Notes under the pieces: generated by a model
Database searches by the model: none
Told to the model about the DNA's origin: nothing
What the model saw: only the letters and a program-made list of their open reading frames with translations
In this document: positions 35,362 through 43,470 of the stretch, one piece after another
How the letters are laid out: every line of letters starts with the position of its first letter
Numbering within the stretch: position 1 is the stretch's first letter
Program-made: the position numbers and the translations under genes
Assembly (NCBI GenBank): GCA_002840765.1
Contig: PHCE01000015.1
Span: 1 to 64,000 of the forward strand
Origin: Betaproteobacteria bacterium HGW-Betaproteobacteria-7
GTDB lineage: Bacteria; Pseudomonadota; Gammaproteobacteria; Burkholderiales; Rhodocyclaceae
DNA: 64,000 bases
Direction: 5' to 3'

Positions 35362-35503
35362 TTGCGGTGCGCCAAAGTTGCGACTTTGTCGGAAAGACCA
35401 CGCACGGCGCTCCAGCAAGTGACTGATTTCATTGCGTACCGGCGATGGCGCATGTCTTGCGTGCGAATACGCTCCTGATCAATTTTCCGCGCGCCTTCCG
35501 GAC

Positions 35504-35839
35504 ATGAGAAAACCGACGCTCTATCAAAGCTTGAAAGCAAAACGCCGCAGCAAGTCGCTGGTCATCGGGGTTACCTGGTACACCGCCGAGACCTGGGCGC
35601 AGGTCAAAGCCAGCGCTGCGGACCCGGAATGCTTCGAGGATTCCTTCGAGAAATGGAAAGCGATGGCCGTCGCAGCGCGCCGCAACTTCCAGCGGTCAGG
35701 CGTGCTCGCCCTCGAATGCCAGATCGATCCCGATGAGTTCTTTACCTGGTGCTCCCGCAACAATCAGGAAAACAATTCCACCGCCCGCGGCGAGTTCGTC
35801 TCCGAAAAGCTCAGCGCTGCCCACGCGGCAACAGCCTGA
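35504..35839 (+). CDS. Hypothetical cytoplasmic protein
   Basis: I do not recognise this 111-residue protein. It has a basic N-terminus (MRKPTLYQSLKAKRRSKS), then VIGVTWYTAETWAQVKASAA, FEDSFEKWKAMAVAARRNFQ and an unusual QIDPDEFFTWCSRNNQENN. No signal peptide or membrane segment is seen. Acid and Trp residues are spaced as in a folded alpha/beta domain, and codon use matches the neighbours. The ATG at 35504 is chosen because the preceding 24 codons of the frame look non-coding; the ribosome site is weak. Confidence 0.55.
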   Translation: MRKPTLYQSLKAKRRSKSLVIGVTWYTAETWAQVKASAADPECFEDSFEKWKAMAVAARRNFQRSGVLALECQIDPDEFFTWCSRNNQENNSTARGEFVSEKLSAAHAATA

Positions 35840-36191
35840 GTCCGCCCCGTCACCGGACTCGCCGAAGCCTTGAAGGGCAGCGGCAACGTGTAGTCGTTGG
35901 CGTCCGGCGCGTTGCATGAAGTGCTACAGTGACCGCATATCAATCCAACCGTCGCCTGACTTTGCTGATTGTTGCGGTCTCAGCGGCTACACGGGGGGCG
36001 GTGACTTTCTAGTCAAGGACCGTAAGCAGTGGGTGAAGATCACCCGACAGGATTTTCTCAAGTTCAGGATCATATTCGCATCTAAACGCTGGATATCTCG
36101 CTGCAGGATTTGAGCGACGATGTCGTGGCCGTGACGCCTTTTTTCACATACACCTGCCACTTGCAGACCATGGTTCAGGAGCACATTGGAC
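35840..36191. other. Intergenic stretch, no gene supported
   Basis: About 350 bp lie between two small hypothetical genes. Short open frames exist (for example 35916-36113, 65 codons, on the plus strand), but none has a good ribosome site or recognisable sequence. No repeat or structured RNA was evident to me. Confidence 0.5.
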
Positions 36192-36470
36192 ATGACGACC
36201 AGAATCACTGTAGTCGCTGGCGATATCAGGATCGGCGATATCATCTACAACGGCCTTGGCACTAGCAAACACCCAACTGATACTTGGGAAGCAATCACCG
36301 AGGTCAATTCGGTGGATGGACTGATTCAGCTGATTACGGGGCGTCTCGACGGCCCCCACGGCGAATTCTGGTTCGAGCCAGAAGAATCCGTTGTCGTGAT
36401 TCGCCACCCACCGGCAGAGCCCGAACCCGTTGTAGAAAAGCCCCATAACAAGCGGGCTCACGGCCATTAA
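36192..36470 (+). CDS. Small hypothetical protein
   Basis: This 92-residue protein is not recognised. It starts at ATG 36192 (MTTRITVVAGDIRIGD); a TTG at 36186 would add two residues. The core looks like a small beta-rich domain (DIIYNGLGTSKHPTDTWEAI, GEFWFEPEESVVVIRHPP) and ends in a Pro/Glu, then Lys/His-rich tail (NKRAHGH). No signal peptide. It could be a cassette-type gene in this accessory stretch, but I found no convincing recombination site beside it. Confidence 0.5.
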   Translation: MTTRITVVAGDIRIGDIIYNGLGTSKHPTDTWEAITEVNSVDGLIQLITGRLDGPHGEFWFEPEESVVVIRHPPAEPEPVVEKPHNKRAHGH

Positions 36471-36503
36471 GACCGTTTGTTGGCTGTACCACGCTCCGCC
36501 GGC

Positions 36504-36995
36504 CTACTTCACGCCCTGTCCCTGATAGGCCGCGCGTATTCGCTCCATGCGTTCCCGATTTATGCCGAAATCCTCGCGCCCCAGCCGGCTGGCGCTGCGG
36601 ACTTCGATCACCCCTGCCTGCGGGTTGAGCCAGAACTCCAGATCGTCGACGAAGCGTAGCCAGCGGGTGCTGGCTTCAACGCGCAGGTAGTCAGGCCGCT
36701 GCTCGATGATGGTGAGCTCCGGCATGGCTGCCAGAGTCGCCTGCAGAGTTTGCAGCGAGGCGCTGGCATCGCCGTTTACCAATTCCAGCGGCGCGATGCG
36801 TGCATAGTCGAGTTGCGGATGGCCGGGATACAGCGCCGCCTGGCTGCTGACGCTGTTGCGGGTCGCTGAGGGCGGTTTCAGGCGGCCGTCGGTGACGCCG
36901 AGATCGTTCGGCGGGGAGCCGGCGAAAAGACCGAAGCGGGCGCCGATCAGGATCAGGACGAGCAGGCCGAGGAGGACGTAGAGGATTGTTTTCAT
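36504..36995 (-). CDS. DUF1499 family lipoprotein-like/membrane-anchored protein
   Basis: The 163-residue protein starts at ATG 36995 with a hydrophobic N-terminal segment (ILYVLLGLLVLILIGARFGL) that may anchor it in the inner membrane. The remainder (DLGVTDGRLKPPSATRNSVS, TIIEQRPDYLRVEASTRWLR, FVDDLEFWL and VIEVRSASRLGREDFG-NRER) matches DUF1499. The function of the family is unknown. The gene is divergent from the PAP2 gene, with about 240 bp between starts. Confidence 0.85.
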   Translation of the reverse strand: MKTILYVLLGLLVLILIGARFGLFAGSPPNDLGVTDGRLKPPSATRNSVSSQAALYPGHPQLDYARIAPLELVNGDASASLQTLQATLAAMPELTIIEQRPDYLRVEASTRWLRFVDDLEFWLNPQAGVIEVRSASRLGREDFGINRERMERIRAAYQGQGVK

Positions 36996-37237
36996 CGGTC
37001 TGTCAGGAGTTTTTCGCGGGAAACAGTGTGCCGCGGCAGATGCCGGAGCAGGAGTACGACACGGCGGGCCGGCCAGCGGTTCCCGCGGTGGCGCGGAAAA
37101 CAACATCGGCATTTTTATCCAGCCCGATCAATCCCTTCACGCCGATTGAACGTTATCCTGCAAAGCGGTCGAACCTGTCGAGTTTTATGACGCGGGAGCT
37201 GGCATCAAATGCTGTGGATGACTTGTTGGAAAGGATC

Positions 37238-37927
37238 ATGACGCGCTCTGCTCTTGCGATCAGCCAGGAAGAAACGCCGACAGCCTGGCACCGCCAGGTG
37301 GCAGCAGTGTTCTTCAAACATGGCTATCTCAAGGGCGTGGGAACGACTGTTTTCATCACCCTGTTCTTCAACCTTTACTTCTATTTGCTGAAGAACCCGG
37401 TTTTTCCGATAACGGTCATGCCGCTCACCTGGCTTGACCGTCAGATCGACCTCCAGCCCCTCGCCCTGCCCATATATCTCTCGATGTGGGTCTATGTTTC
37501 CCTGGTTCCCGGCTTGCTGGCGACGCGCCGCGAGCTGGGGTTCTACGCAATGGCCATTGCCGCCACCTGTCTGGCCGGACTGCTCGCCTTCTACCTCTGG
37601 CCGACGACAGTACCCGCCGCGCTGGTCGACTGGACCCGCTATCCCGAACTGGATTTCCTGAAAAACATCGACGCCTCGGGCAATGCCTGCCCTTCGCTGC
37701 ACGTCGCCGCCGCGGCTTTCTCCGCGGTCTGGCTCCACCATCTGCTGCGCCGTTTTGGCGGGCCACTGTGGATACTGAGCCTCAACTGGGCCTGGTGCAT
37801 CGGCATCGCCTATTCGACGATCGCCATCCGCCAGCACGTCGCCCTGGATGTCCTGGGTGGGCTGGCATTGGGTCTGCCGGCTGCCTGGCTATCCTTGCGG
37901 TTTCGGGGATTGGCGATAGCTCAATAG
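37238..37927 (+). CDS. PAP2-superfamily membrane phosphatase/transferase
   Basis: The 229-residue protein has about five to six transmembrane helices and the PAP2 signature: DASGNACPSLHVAAAAFSAV (C2 motif, SxH) and TIAIRQHVALDVLGG (C3 motif, H-x3-D). The usual C1 KxxxxxxRP is not obvious. The ATG at 37238 follows GGAAAGGATC; an in-frame ATG at 37187 is also possible. PAP2 relatives act on lipid phosphates, undecaprenyl pyrophosphate or, in inositol-phosphoceramide-synthase-like members, transfer headgroups. There is no operon partner. It precedes the TIR-CHASE2 gene by 306 bp. Confidence 0.82.
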   Translation: MTRSALAISQEETPTAWHRQVAAVFFKHGYLKGVGTTVFITLFFNLYFYLLKNPVFPITVMPLTWLDRQIDLQPLALPIYLSMWVYVSLVPGLLATRRELGFYAMAIAATCLAGLLAFYLWPTTVPAALVDWTRYPELDFLKNIDASGNACPSLHVAAAAFSAVWLHHLLRRFGGPLWILSLNWAWCIGIAYSTIAIRQHVALDVLGGLALGLPAAWLSLRFRGLAIAQ

Positions 37928-38233
37928 CTGTTGTCGCCGAGTCAGAATGTGACCTCACAGTCCAGGGAATAAAGCTCGGGCAGCTAACTGCCAAAGCTGC
38001 CTCGACCCGGCCAACCCGGGCCCTTCAGTATTTAACGAGAGCAAACGAAGGATCGCCCTGGTCGCGCCCTTGCAGCGAGGTTCATGACCGGTATCTGAAC
38101 TTGCCGATCATCTGTAGCTCCAATGGGCAAATGCCATGCGGAGGGAATGCCGTTCATGATCAAAAAAACACATGATGTCGTCCCATTGAACGGTGGTACC
38201 GAGCCGCCGCGTTAGCGGTGATGTTCGCGCCCT
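37928..38233. other. Intergenic stretch before TIR-CHASE2 gene
   Basis: About 300 bp with no supported gene. A weak 5-bp GC hairpin (CCCGG/CCGGG) lies near 38010. The promoter of the TIR-CHASE2/FecR operon should be here, but no clear -35/-10 pair was seen. Confidence 0.45.
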
Positions 38234-39928
38234 ATGCCAAACGTTTTCATCAGCTATCGCCGCGATGACAGTTCCGCGACCGCCCAGATTCTCCACGACC
38301 GGCTTGCTGCATGGTTTGTGCGCGACCAGGTGTTCTTCGACCTGAACGGGATTGCCCTGGGAGAGGATTGGCGCCGGCTGCTGACGGAACGGTTGGCGGA
38401 TTACGACATCGTGCTGGTGGTCATTGGTCCGGCCTGGCTGGCCGCGCTGGCGGCGCGGGCGAACGGTCCAGATGACGACCTGGTCCGCTGGGAGGTTGCC
38501 GAGGCGTTGCGCCTGCGCAAGCGCGTCATCCCGGTGCTGATCGACGGCGCAAGCCTTCCCGCAGCGGAACAACTGCCCTCAGATGTCGCCGAACTCGGAC
38601 GTCTGCAGGCCGAAACGCTGCATCGTGACACCCGCGACCGCGACATCGCTGCCCTCGCCGCCGCGCTTGAAGGCGGCGGCCTCGTTGATTTCGTGGGCAA
38701 GCTCAAACAAGTGCTGCGCCTCGGCAAGGCGGGCATTGGCGTTGCTGCCGTCGTGGGTGCAGCGGCGCTGTCGTTCGCCTGGGTCAATCTGTTCGATCTG
38801 CTCGGACTCGATACGCGGAGCGCGAGCTTTACCATGCTGCTCGGTGATGTGCTCGTCGAGCCGGTGCTTTCCGATCGTCTGTTGCTCGTCGCCATCGCAC
38901 CGCACGCCGACGAAACGACGCGTCTGTCGAGCGCCCGCCGCAGCGAATATGCGCGACTCATCACCATCGCCAGTGAACGCCAGGCCGAGGCGATTGCCTT
39001 CGATATCACCACCGACCAAGCGAGTCCTGCCGATGCTGCCCTGCTCGCTGCGGTGCGGGTGGCGCGGCGTGAAGGGACGCGGGTCGTGTTCGGTTTCAAG
39101 GCGCTGACTCCGGGCGGAGATCCCGTCGCGCTGCCCGGACTGGCCGAAGCGGGCGCCGTGCTCGGCCTGACCTGCATCGGCCAGAAACTTGATAACGCCG
39201 TGCTCGGGACGCTCGCCATGCACAGCGGCAAGCGCACTTACGGATCGTACGCGCTGCACGCCGTCGCTGACGCGACCAGCATCGCGCCCATTCCACGGAG
39301 CGAAAAATCACTGCAGCTGCGCCACGCGACGGGTGAATCCAGTGTTCCATTTTCGCTGCGCGAAACGGTCGACCGCAGCGATCGCGACTGCCCCGGCCGC
39401 CCGCCGGGAGCAGAAATGGCGCGTCTGATTTTTCCGGTTTCGCACCGTGAGCGACTGCGTGAACCCGTTCGGCGGGTCGACGCCGCAACCCTGCTTGCCG
39501 AGCCGGGCGCCCCCGGCAGCTGGCGCGGCAAAATCATTGTCGTCGGCGTCACGCATCCGCTCGATGTCCTGCAGACGCGTCTCGACCGGGCCGGCCCCCA
39601 GCGCTATGGCTTCGAGTTTCAGGCCGACACCGTCAATGCCCTGCTGACCGGAGCCATCGTCAAACCAGTGGGCTTTCTCGCGCAGTGGTTGCTGGCGCTG
39701 GCGATGGTGCTGGCCGCCATCGCCTACCGCCTGTGGCGGGTCGGCAAGTCACGGCGGCTGGACTTTGCCGTGCTGCCGCTGGCCATCGGCGGCTATCTGG
39801 CCATCATGGTCTTGCTCTACAGCAAATTCGGCTTGCTCATCGACGGTCTTTATCATCTGGCTGCCTTTATCGTCACCTGGTGGGTGCTGGCGGCATTGGA
39901 AAAGAGGTGGTCACATGCCAGAAATTAA
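38234..39928 (+). CDS. TIR-CHASE2 membrane protein
   Basis: The 564-residue protein has an N-terminal TIR domain (about 1-145: NVFISYRRDDSSATAQILHD, VFFDLNGIALGEDW, and E87 in RWEVAEALRLRKRVIPVL at the position of the NADase glutamate). A transmembrane helix (about 163-185) leads to a periplasmic CHASE2 sensor (LLLVAIAPHADETTRLSSAR, AEAIAFDITTD). Three more helices close the protein, the usual CHASE2 ending. CHASE2 normally drives cyclases, kinases or phosphatases at its C-terminus. Here a TIR sits at the N-terminus instead. The last 14 bp overlap a FecR-domain lipoprotein gene. It is a possible envelope-sensing NAD hydrolase or NAD-signal generator, which is inference. Confidence 0.88.
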   Translation: MPNVFISYRRDDSSATAQILHDRLAAWFVRDQVFFDLNGIALGEDWRRLLTERLADYDIVLVVIGPAWLAALAARANGPDDDLVRWEVAEALRLRKRVIPVLIDGASLPAAEQLPSDVAELGRLQAETLHRDTRDRDIAALAAALEGGGLVDFVGKLKQVLRLGKAGIGVAAVVGAAALSFAWVNLFDLLGLDTRSASFTMLLGDVLVEPVLSDRLLLVAIAPHADETTRLSSARRSEYARLITIASERQAEAIAFDITTDQASPADAALLAAVRVARREGTRVVFGFKALTPGGDPVALPGLAEAGAVLGLTCIGQKLDNAVLGTLAMHSGKRTYGSYALHAVADATSIAPIPRSEKSLQLRHATGESSVPFSLRETVDRSDRDCPGRPPGAEMARLIFPVSHRERLREPVRRVDAATLLAEPGAPGSWRGKIIVVGVTHPLDVLQTRLDRAGPQRYGFEFQADTVNALLTGAIVKPVGFLAQWLLALAMVLAAIAYRLWRVGKSRRLDFAVLPLAIGGYLAIMVLLYSKFGLLIDGLYHLAAFIVTWWVLAALEKRWSHARN

Positions 39929-40673
39929 GGGGTCGGCAAGAACGGTCGCGGCGCTTCTCGCCCTCTGCATCGTCAGCCTGATCGCCGGCTGCGCCGGTGC
40001 CTCATTCAGCCTCGGACCATTGAGCTTCGATGCCTCGCAACCGCGGGGGGGAACACTGCTTTATGCCGACCCAGGCGTGACGGTCACCCGGAGTGGGCAA
40101 GGAATCATCCGTTATGAACCGGGCATGGATTTGGTGAGCGGCGATACCATCGAAACCGCCGATGGTCAGGCTGTGATCGATTACGCCGACGGCAGCGCGG
40201 TCATCCTGAACCGCTCGACGCGTCTCCAGCTCGGCTCGATCACGCTGTTTTTTGGGGAGCTTTTCGCCCGGGTCAAGAGCATCGCGACGCGTGGCGGCGG
40301 CCAGGTGGTGACCAATGAACTGTCGGCATCGGTGGAGGGAACCGAATACGGTGTTCGCCGCGATCTTCCGGCAGCGAATGCCGGGTCAGGCAATGTCCAG
40401 GTTTACGTGCGCGAGGGCCGTGTGCTGTGCACGCCGAGCGCCCGTGCCCGCTGGTCGCCGATTTCGATCACCGCAAATCAGGCGTTCGAGGTCGTCGGCT
40501 ATCGCGCCCCGCCGGCGGCACGCCTGGTCGACGCGCGAACCCTGTCGCGCTGGGCCGACGACGCCGAGCGACGCCTGCGAAAATCGCGTACTCCGGAAAT
40601 TCGCCCCGGGATCATGGTGCCGATCGGACCGGCTATGCCGCGCCCGAAGCCGCGTTACGATAGTCCGGGTTAA
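39915..40673 (+). CDS. FecR-domain lipoprotein
   Basis: The 252-residue protein has a lipoprotein signal (LALCIVSLIAGC, lipobox Cys 26), so it should be anchored to a membrane on the periplasmic side. The FecR domain follows: YEPGMDLVSGDTIETADG, AVIDYADGSAVILNRSTRLQ, GGGQVVTNELSASVEGTEY and VQVYVREGRVLC. FecR domains are often encoded next to CHASE2 proteins. The 14-bp overlap with the TIR-CHASE2 gene means coupled translation, and the FecR protein could be the ligand or regulator of the CHASE2 domain. The tail (IRPGIMVPIGPAMPRPKPRY) is Pro/Arg-rich. Confidence 0.88.
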   Translation: MPEIKGSARTVAALLALCIVSLIAGCAGASFSLGPLSFDASQPRGGTLLYADPGVTVTRSGQGIIRYEPGMDLVSGDTIETADGQAVIDYADGSAVILNRSTRLQLGSITLFFGELFARVKSIATRGGGQVVTNELSASVEGTEYGVRRDLPAANAGSGNVQVYVREGRVLCTPSARARWSPISITANQAFEVVGYRAPPAARLVDARTLSRWADDAERRLRKSRTPEIRPGIMVPIGPAMPRPKPRYDSPG

Positions 40674-41117
40674 CGGAAGCCGAGCGCAGGGGGTATTCGG
40701 CATGTTCGAGGCCACGCGCTATCTGCCCGGGCTGCTTTGGCCGGTAGGGCAAAGCCACCCACGGTAGCTTGGTAAAAGCATTGGATTCGGGGTAACGGCC
40801 GCTTTGGAGAATGCTGACTGGCCGAACTGGTCGCACTCGTGCCTGGGGGAATGGCAGCTTCCGGGAATCGGATTGTTTACTGGCTACTTTCTGGCGTTGA
40901 ATCTGAAGAGATGAGTGTTGTTTCGGTGCCCTAAGCAGAAACTACCAGCTCGGAGAAGCGGACCTTCAAGAACGTTAAAGGTGAGAGGCGCGGAGCCAGC
41001 TTGCCGGCGTAGCGCCCCCTTCCCAGCGGCGAAGCCACGCTGCGACCGCAGTGTTAGGTGTCGAACTTCCAGAATACCGACAGTCTTAGCGATGTAGGGC
41101 GCACGGCAGCATGCCCC
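40674..41117. other. Intergenic stretch with an imperfect dyad
   Basis: About 440 bp have no supported gene. Around 40978-41030 an imperfect inverted repeat (GGTGAGAGGCGC against GCGCCCCCTTC) is followed by GTTAGGT at about 41052, which fits the GTTRRRY consensus of an integron attC right end. A matching left core (RYYYAAC) was not found, so I do not call an attC site. Confidence 0.35.
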
Positions 41118-41894
41118 CTACAAGGCTGCTTCTTCATCTTCAGTCAAGAGTAGATCTATTTGCGCTTTCAGGCGCGCTTTGTCGGATGAGTAGAAGGGGC
41201 TCGGTATCAACAACCAAGCACGCCGCCCGCCAGGTAAGCGTACGGGGATTCGATCATGATCAACGTCATCTCCGGTAAGTCCAGGTCGTGCTGCGCTCGC
41301 TGGCTGCAGCTCATTAGCCAACTGTTGTGAAGGGTAGTTGTAGCCAAGAATCTGGGGGGCTGATTCGTTTTGCTCTTCGGGAGCGTGGTCTGCCTCCGCT
41401 AAAGCTGGGAAATCGCTCTTGCGCTCGTAGAAGCCGACAAACTCGACAGATCGCTTGAAAGCTGACAACACTGATTCGGCTGCCGCAGGCGCAAATCCTC
41501 TTTGGATGAGCTCGTATTTCAAATTGGCGTCTGACGGCAATCCGGACTCATATTTTTCGAGTAAATCTGAAAAAAGTGGGGGCTGGCGTAAAAACTTCAC
41601 TAATAAAGAGCTGCGCAGCTCCTCGTTTGGCGCAAACCGAAACGACTCTACTTCCTTGGCGACAGCAAGCAACCCTTCCTTGGGGCGATCGAGTAGTCCG
41701 TAATATCGTAAGGCGGCCAAGGTCGATAGCGCGGCCCCGTTGTTAGCGCTCTTGTAGCCAATATTCTGAGCGACGACTTGTGTTGGTGCTGGATGCAAGC
41801 GTTCCTTGTCGTATGCCTTTAGGGCACGATCGAGCGCTTCATCTAAAGCAATCGAAGGTGCGCGAGGGCTTTTTTTGCGAGGAGATTCAGCCAT
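41118..41894 (-). CDS. Hypothetical protein, AT-richer accessory gene
   Basis: This 258-residue protein is not recognised. It starts MAESPRKKSPRAPSIALDEA at ATG 41894 (another ATG at 41906 is possible; neither has a clear ribosome site). The first half looks helical and winged-helix-like (AQNIGYKSANNGAALSTLAA, LRYYGLLDRPKEGLLAV). The C-terminus (HDRIPVRLPGGRRAWLLIPS) is a short beta-rich part, followed by an acidic end (LLTEDEEAAL). Base composition is less GC-rich than the flanks. It is divergent from the winged-helix/nucleotidyltransferase pair across a very AT-rich 290-bp region, so it may belong to the same mobile unit. Confidence 0.7.
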   Translation of the reverse strand: MAESPRKKSPRAPSIALDEALDRALKAYDKERLHPAPTQVVAQNIGYKSANNGAALSTLAALRYYGLLDRPKEGLLAVAKEVESFRFAPNEELRSSLLVKFLRQPPLFSDLLEKYESGLPSDANLKYELIQRGFAPAAAESVLSAFKRSVEFVGFYERKSDFPALAEADHAPEEQNESAPQILGYNYPSQQLANELQPASAARPGLTGDDVDHDRIPVRLPGGRRAWLLIPSPFYSSDKARLKAQIDLLLTEDEEAAL

Positions 41895-42091
41895 GATCAG
41901 ACTCATTTTGAAATTGATACCGCAGATTTTGTCGCAACAACAAGTTTGTGTAAACACATACCAACTAAACTTAATCTAATAAACTCTTTAATAAACTTAC
42001 GTTGTAAAAATTTCAATTAAAAAAAGACTGTATAACAATTATGATGACGTTTGATGCGAGAAAAATTGGAGCAATAATCTAGACATTCGTA

Positions 42092-42101
42092 ATTCGCGAA
42101 T
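42092..42101. promoter_or_regulatory. Upstream palindromic operator of the toxin-antitoxin-like pair
   Basis: ATTCGCGAAT is a perfect 10-bp palindrome, repeated exactly at 42154-42163. The two centres are 62 bp apart, about six helical turns, so bound regulators would face the same side of the DNA. Confidence 0.65.
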
Positions 42102-42143
42102 AGCGATTGTTCGTATTTCATTGGGTTTCGACTACTATGTGAT

Positions 42144-42166
42144 AATATTCGCCATTCGCGAATATT
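42144..42166. promoter_or_regulatory. Promoter-proximal operator of the toxin-antitoxin-like pair
   Basis: AATATTCGC and GCGAATATT form a 9-bp inverted repeat with a 5-bp spacer, which contains the second ATTCGCGAAT. It overlaps a -10-like GATAAT at 42141-42146 and lies 23 bp before the first gene's ATG. That fits autorepression by the winged-helix protein. Confidence 0.65.
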
Positions 42167-42188
42167 GAATGGTGCTGCGAGGTCGTTC

Positions 42189-42713
42189 ATGGAAAAGCAA
42201 CCAACGCTAAAGCCGCAAGATTTACTGGTGGCGCTCAAGATGGCTGCAAATCCGCAGCGAGAATTCACGTATTCAGAGCTGGCGAGTGAGCTCTTTATGT
42301 CTGCCTCAGAAGTGCATGCCTCAACCAGGCGTGCCGAACTCTCCAGGCTTTTGAGTCGGCCCGATAAGGGCGTTGCACCGATCCGCCATGCGTTACTGGA
42401 GTTCCTGATTCATGGTGTGAAATTCGTCTTTCCTGCAGTCTCTGGACCTCTGACGCGAGGGATTCCGACCGGTGTTGGCGGGCCGGTGTTAAGTCGTCTA
42501 TTTGAACAGGGTGATCCACTCGTCCCGGTTTGGCCAGATCCGGAAGGTTCGGTCAGGGGAATAACGATTTGTCCAATTTATCCCTCTGTGCCAGCAGCCT
42601 GCCGCATTGATGACAAACTGTACGAACTGCTGACCCTGCTCGATGCAATCAGAGGCGGAGCTGCTCGGGAGAGAGAGTTGGCAGAAAAGATTCTAATGGA
42701 GCGCCTTGGTTGA
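42189..42713 (+). CDS. Winged-helix protein, probable antitoxin/autorepressor
   Basis: The 174-residue protein starts at ATG 42189 after a GAGG six bases upstream. The N-terminal half is helix-turn-helix-like: KPQDLLVALKMAANPQREFT, YSELASELFMSASEVHASTR, RAELSRLL. The C-terminal half has VKFVFPAVSGPLTRGIPTGV and ICPIYPSVPAACRIDDKLYE and may bind the partner or a ligand. It overlaps the nucleotidyltransferase gene by 4 bp. In AbiE-type systems a winged-helix antitoxin precedes an AbiEii nucleotidyltransferase toxin and represses the operon through inverted repeats; gene order and the operators match that plan. No direct homology to AbiEi can be claimed by eye. Confidence 0.75.
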   Translation: MEKQPTLKPQDLLVALKMAANPQREFTYSELASELFMSASEVHASTRRAELSRLLSRPDKGVAPIRHALLEFLIHGVKFVFPAVSGPLTRGIPTGVGGPVLSRLFEQGDPLVPVWPDPEGSVRGITICPIYPSVPAACRIDDKLYELLTLLDAIRGGAARERELAEKILMERLG

Positions 42714-43390
42714 GCAGAGATCCAAATATCGTCTCGGTAGAGCTGGTTGCTAGGGCGCTGGGTTCGCTGACTGACGATCTTGTTTTGGTTGGCGGCTGTG
42801 CAGTCGGTTTGTTGATTACCGATACCGCCGGGCCACCAATACGCGCCACTCAGGACGTCGATCTTGTGGCGGAGGTCGCTACTCTGGGTGACTACTACAA
42901 GCTGGCTGACCAGCTAAAGGAACGAGGCTTTCGTGAAAAGGGCGACATCATATGTCGCTGGTGCAAAGGACCTCTGGTTGTTGATGTGATGCCTGCGAAG
43001 GAGCTTCTTGGGTTCTCCAATAGCTGGTATCCGCTAGCGATTCAGGATGCCCGCCAGTACAGATTTAAGGATGGAAAAACAATCAATGTGATATCAGCTC
43101 CGTTGTTTGTTGCCACAAAGCTCGAGTCCTTCAACGGAAGAGGCAACGGTGACTATGGGCATCACGACATCGAAGACATTATCTCTCTGGTCGATGGTCG
43201 TCCGGAGTTGTGTAGTGAGATCGAGCAGTGTGATGAAGTCGTACGAGAGTTTGTCAGACAGGAAGTCGACGATCTACTGGCGGATGCTGCCTTTGTGGAA
43301 CACCTACCATGGCATTTGCATCCCGATCAGGCGAGCCAGGCGCGCCTTACGCTTATCATCGAGCGATTGCGAATTCTTGCAGGTCTCTGA
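42710..43390 (+). CDS. Nucleotidyltransferase, AbiEii-like (probable toxin)
   Basis: The 226-residue protein has the polymerase-beta-type nucleotidyltransferase core: VLVGGCAVGLL, then TQDVDLVAEV (the DxD metal site) and GPLVVDVMPAKELLG with the third acid. Later stretches (VATKLESFNGRGNGDYGHHD, IEDIISLVDGRPEL) match the AbiEii/AbiGii group, which includes toxins that nucleotidylate tRNA or other targets. The start is TTG at 42710, inside the stop region of the preceding gene (TTGA), so toxin translation is coupled to the upstream gene. Base composition matches that neighbour and differs from the paa genes. Plausible role: abortive infection or element maintenance. Confidence 0.82.
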   Translation: MSRDPNIVSVELVARALGSLTDDLVLVGGCAVGLLITDTAGPPIRATQDVDLVAEVATLGDYYKLADQLKERGFREKGDIICRWCKGPLVVDVMPAKELLGFSNSWYPLAIQDARQYRFKDGKTINVISAPLFVATKLESFNGRGNGDYGHHDIEDIISLVDGRPELCSEIEQCDEVVREFVRQEVDDLLADAAFVEHLPWHLHPDQASQARLTLIIERLRILAGL

Positions 43391-43424
43391 AGGTGGCTAT
43401 TGCATCTTCTGTGTAGTTGCGGCG

Positions 43425-43448
43425 CCCGGACAAAATTCCCGGGTTTCT
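43425..43448 (+). terminator. Possible terminator after the nucleotidyltransferase gene
   Basis: CCCGG and CCGGG form a 5-bp stem with a 9-nt A/T-rich loop, followed by TTTCT, 35 bp after the stop. The stem is short. Confidence 0.35.
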
Positions 43449-43470
43449 ACCTCGTAACGCCTGCCATCAA

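Noticed and set aside
35916-36113. A 65-codon plus-strand frame
   Set aside because: No good ribosome site, no recognisable sequence, and its composition is like the surrounding intergenic DNA.
36440-36500. Possible integron attC site after the small gene at 36192-36470 (CATAACAAGCGGGC)
   Set aside because: The core does not fit RYYYAAC and no GTTRRRY partner lies at a suitable distance.
40920-41060. attC-like dyad with GTTAGGT
   Set aside because: The right core fits, but no left core was found and no neighbouring cassette shows a similar element. Kept only as a note in the intergenic entry.
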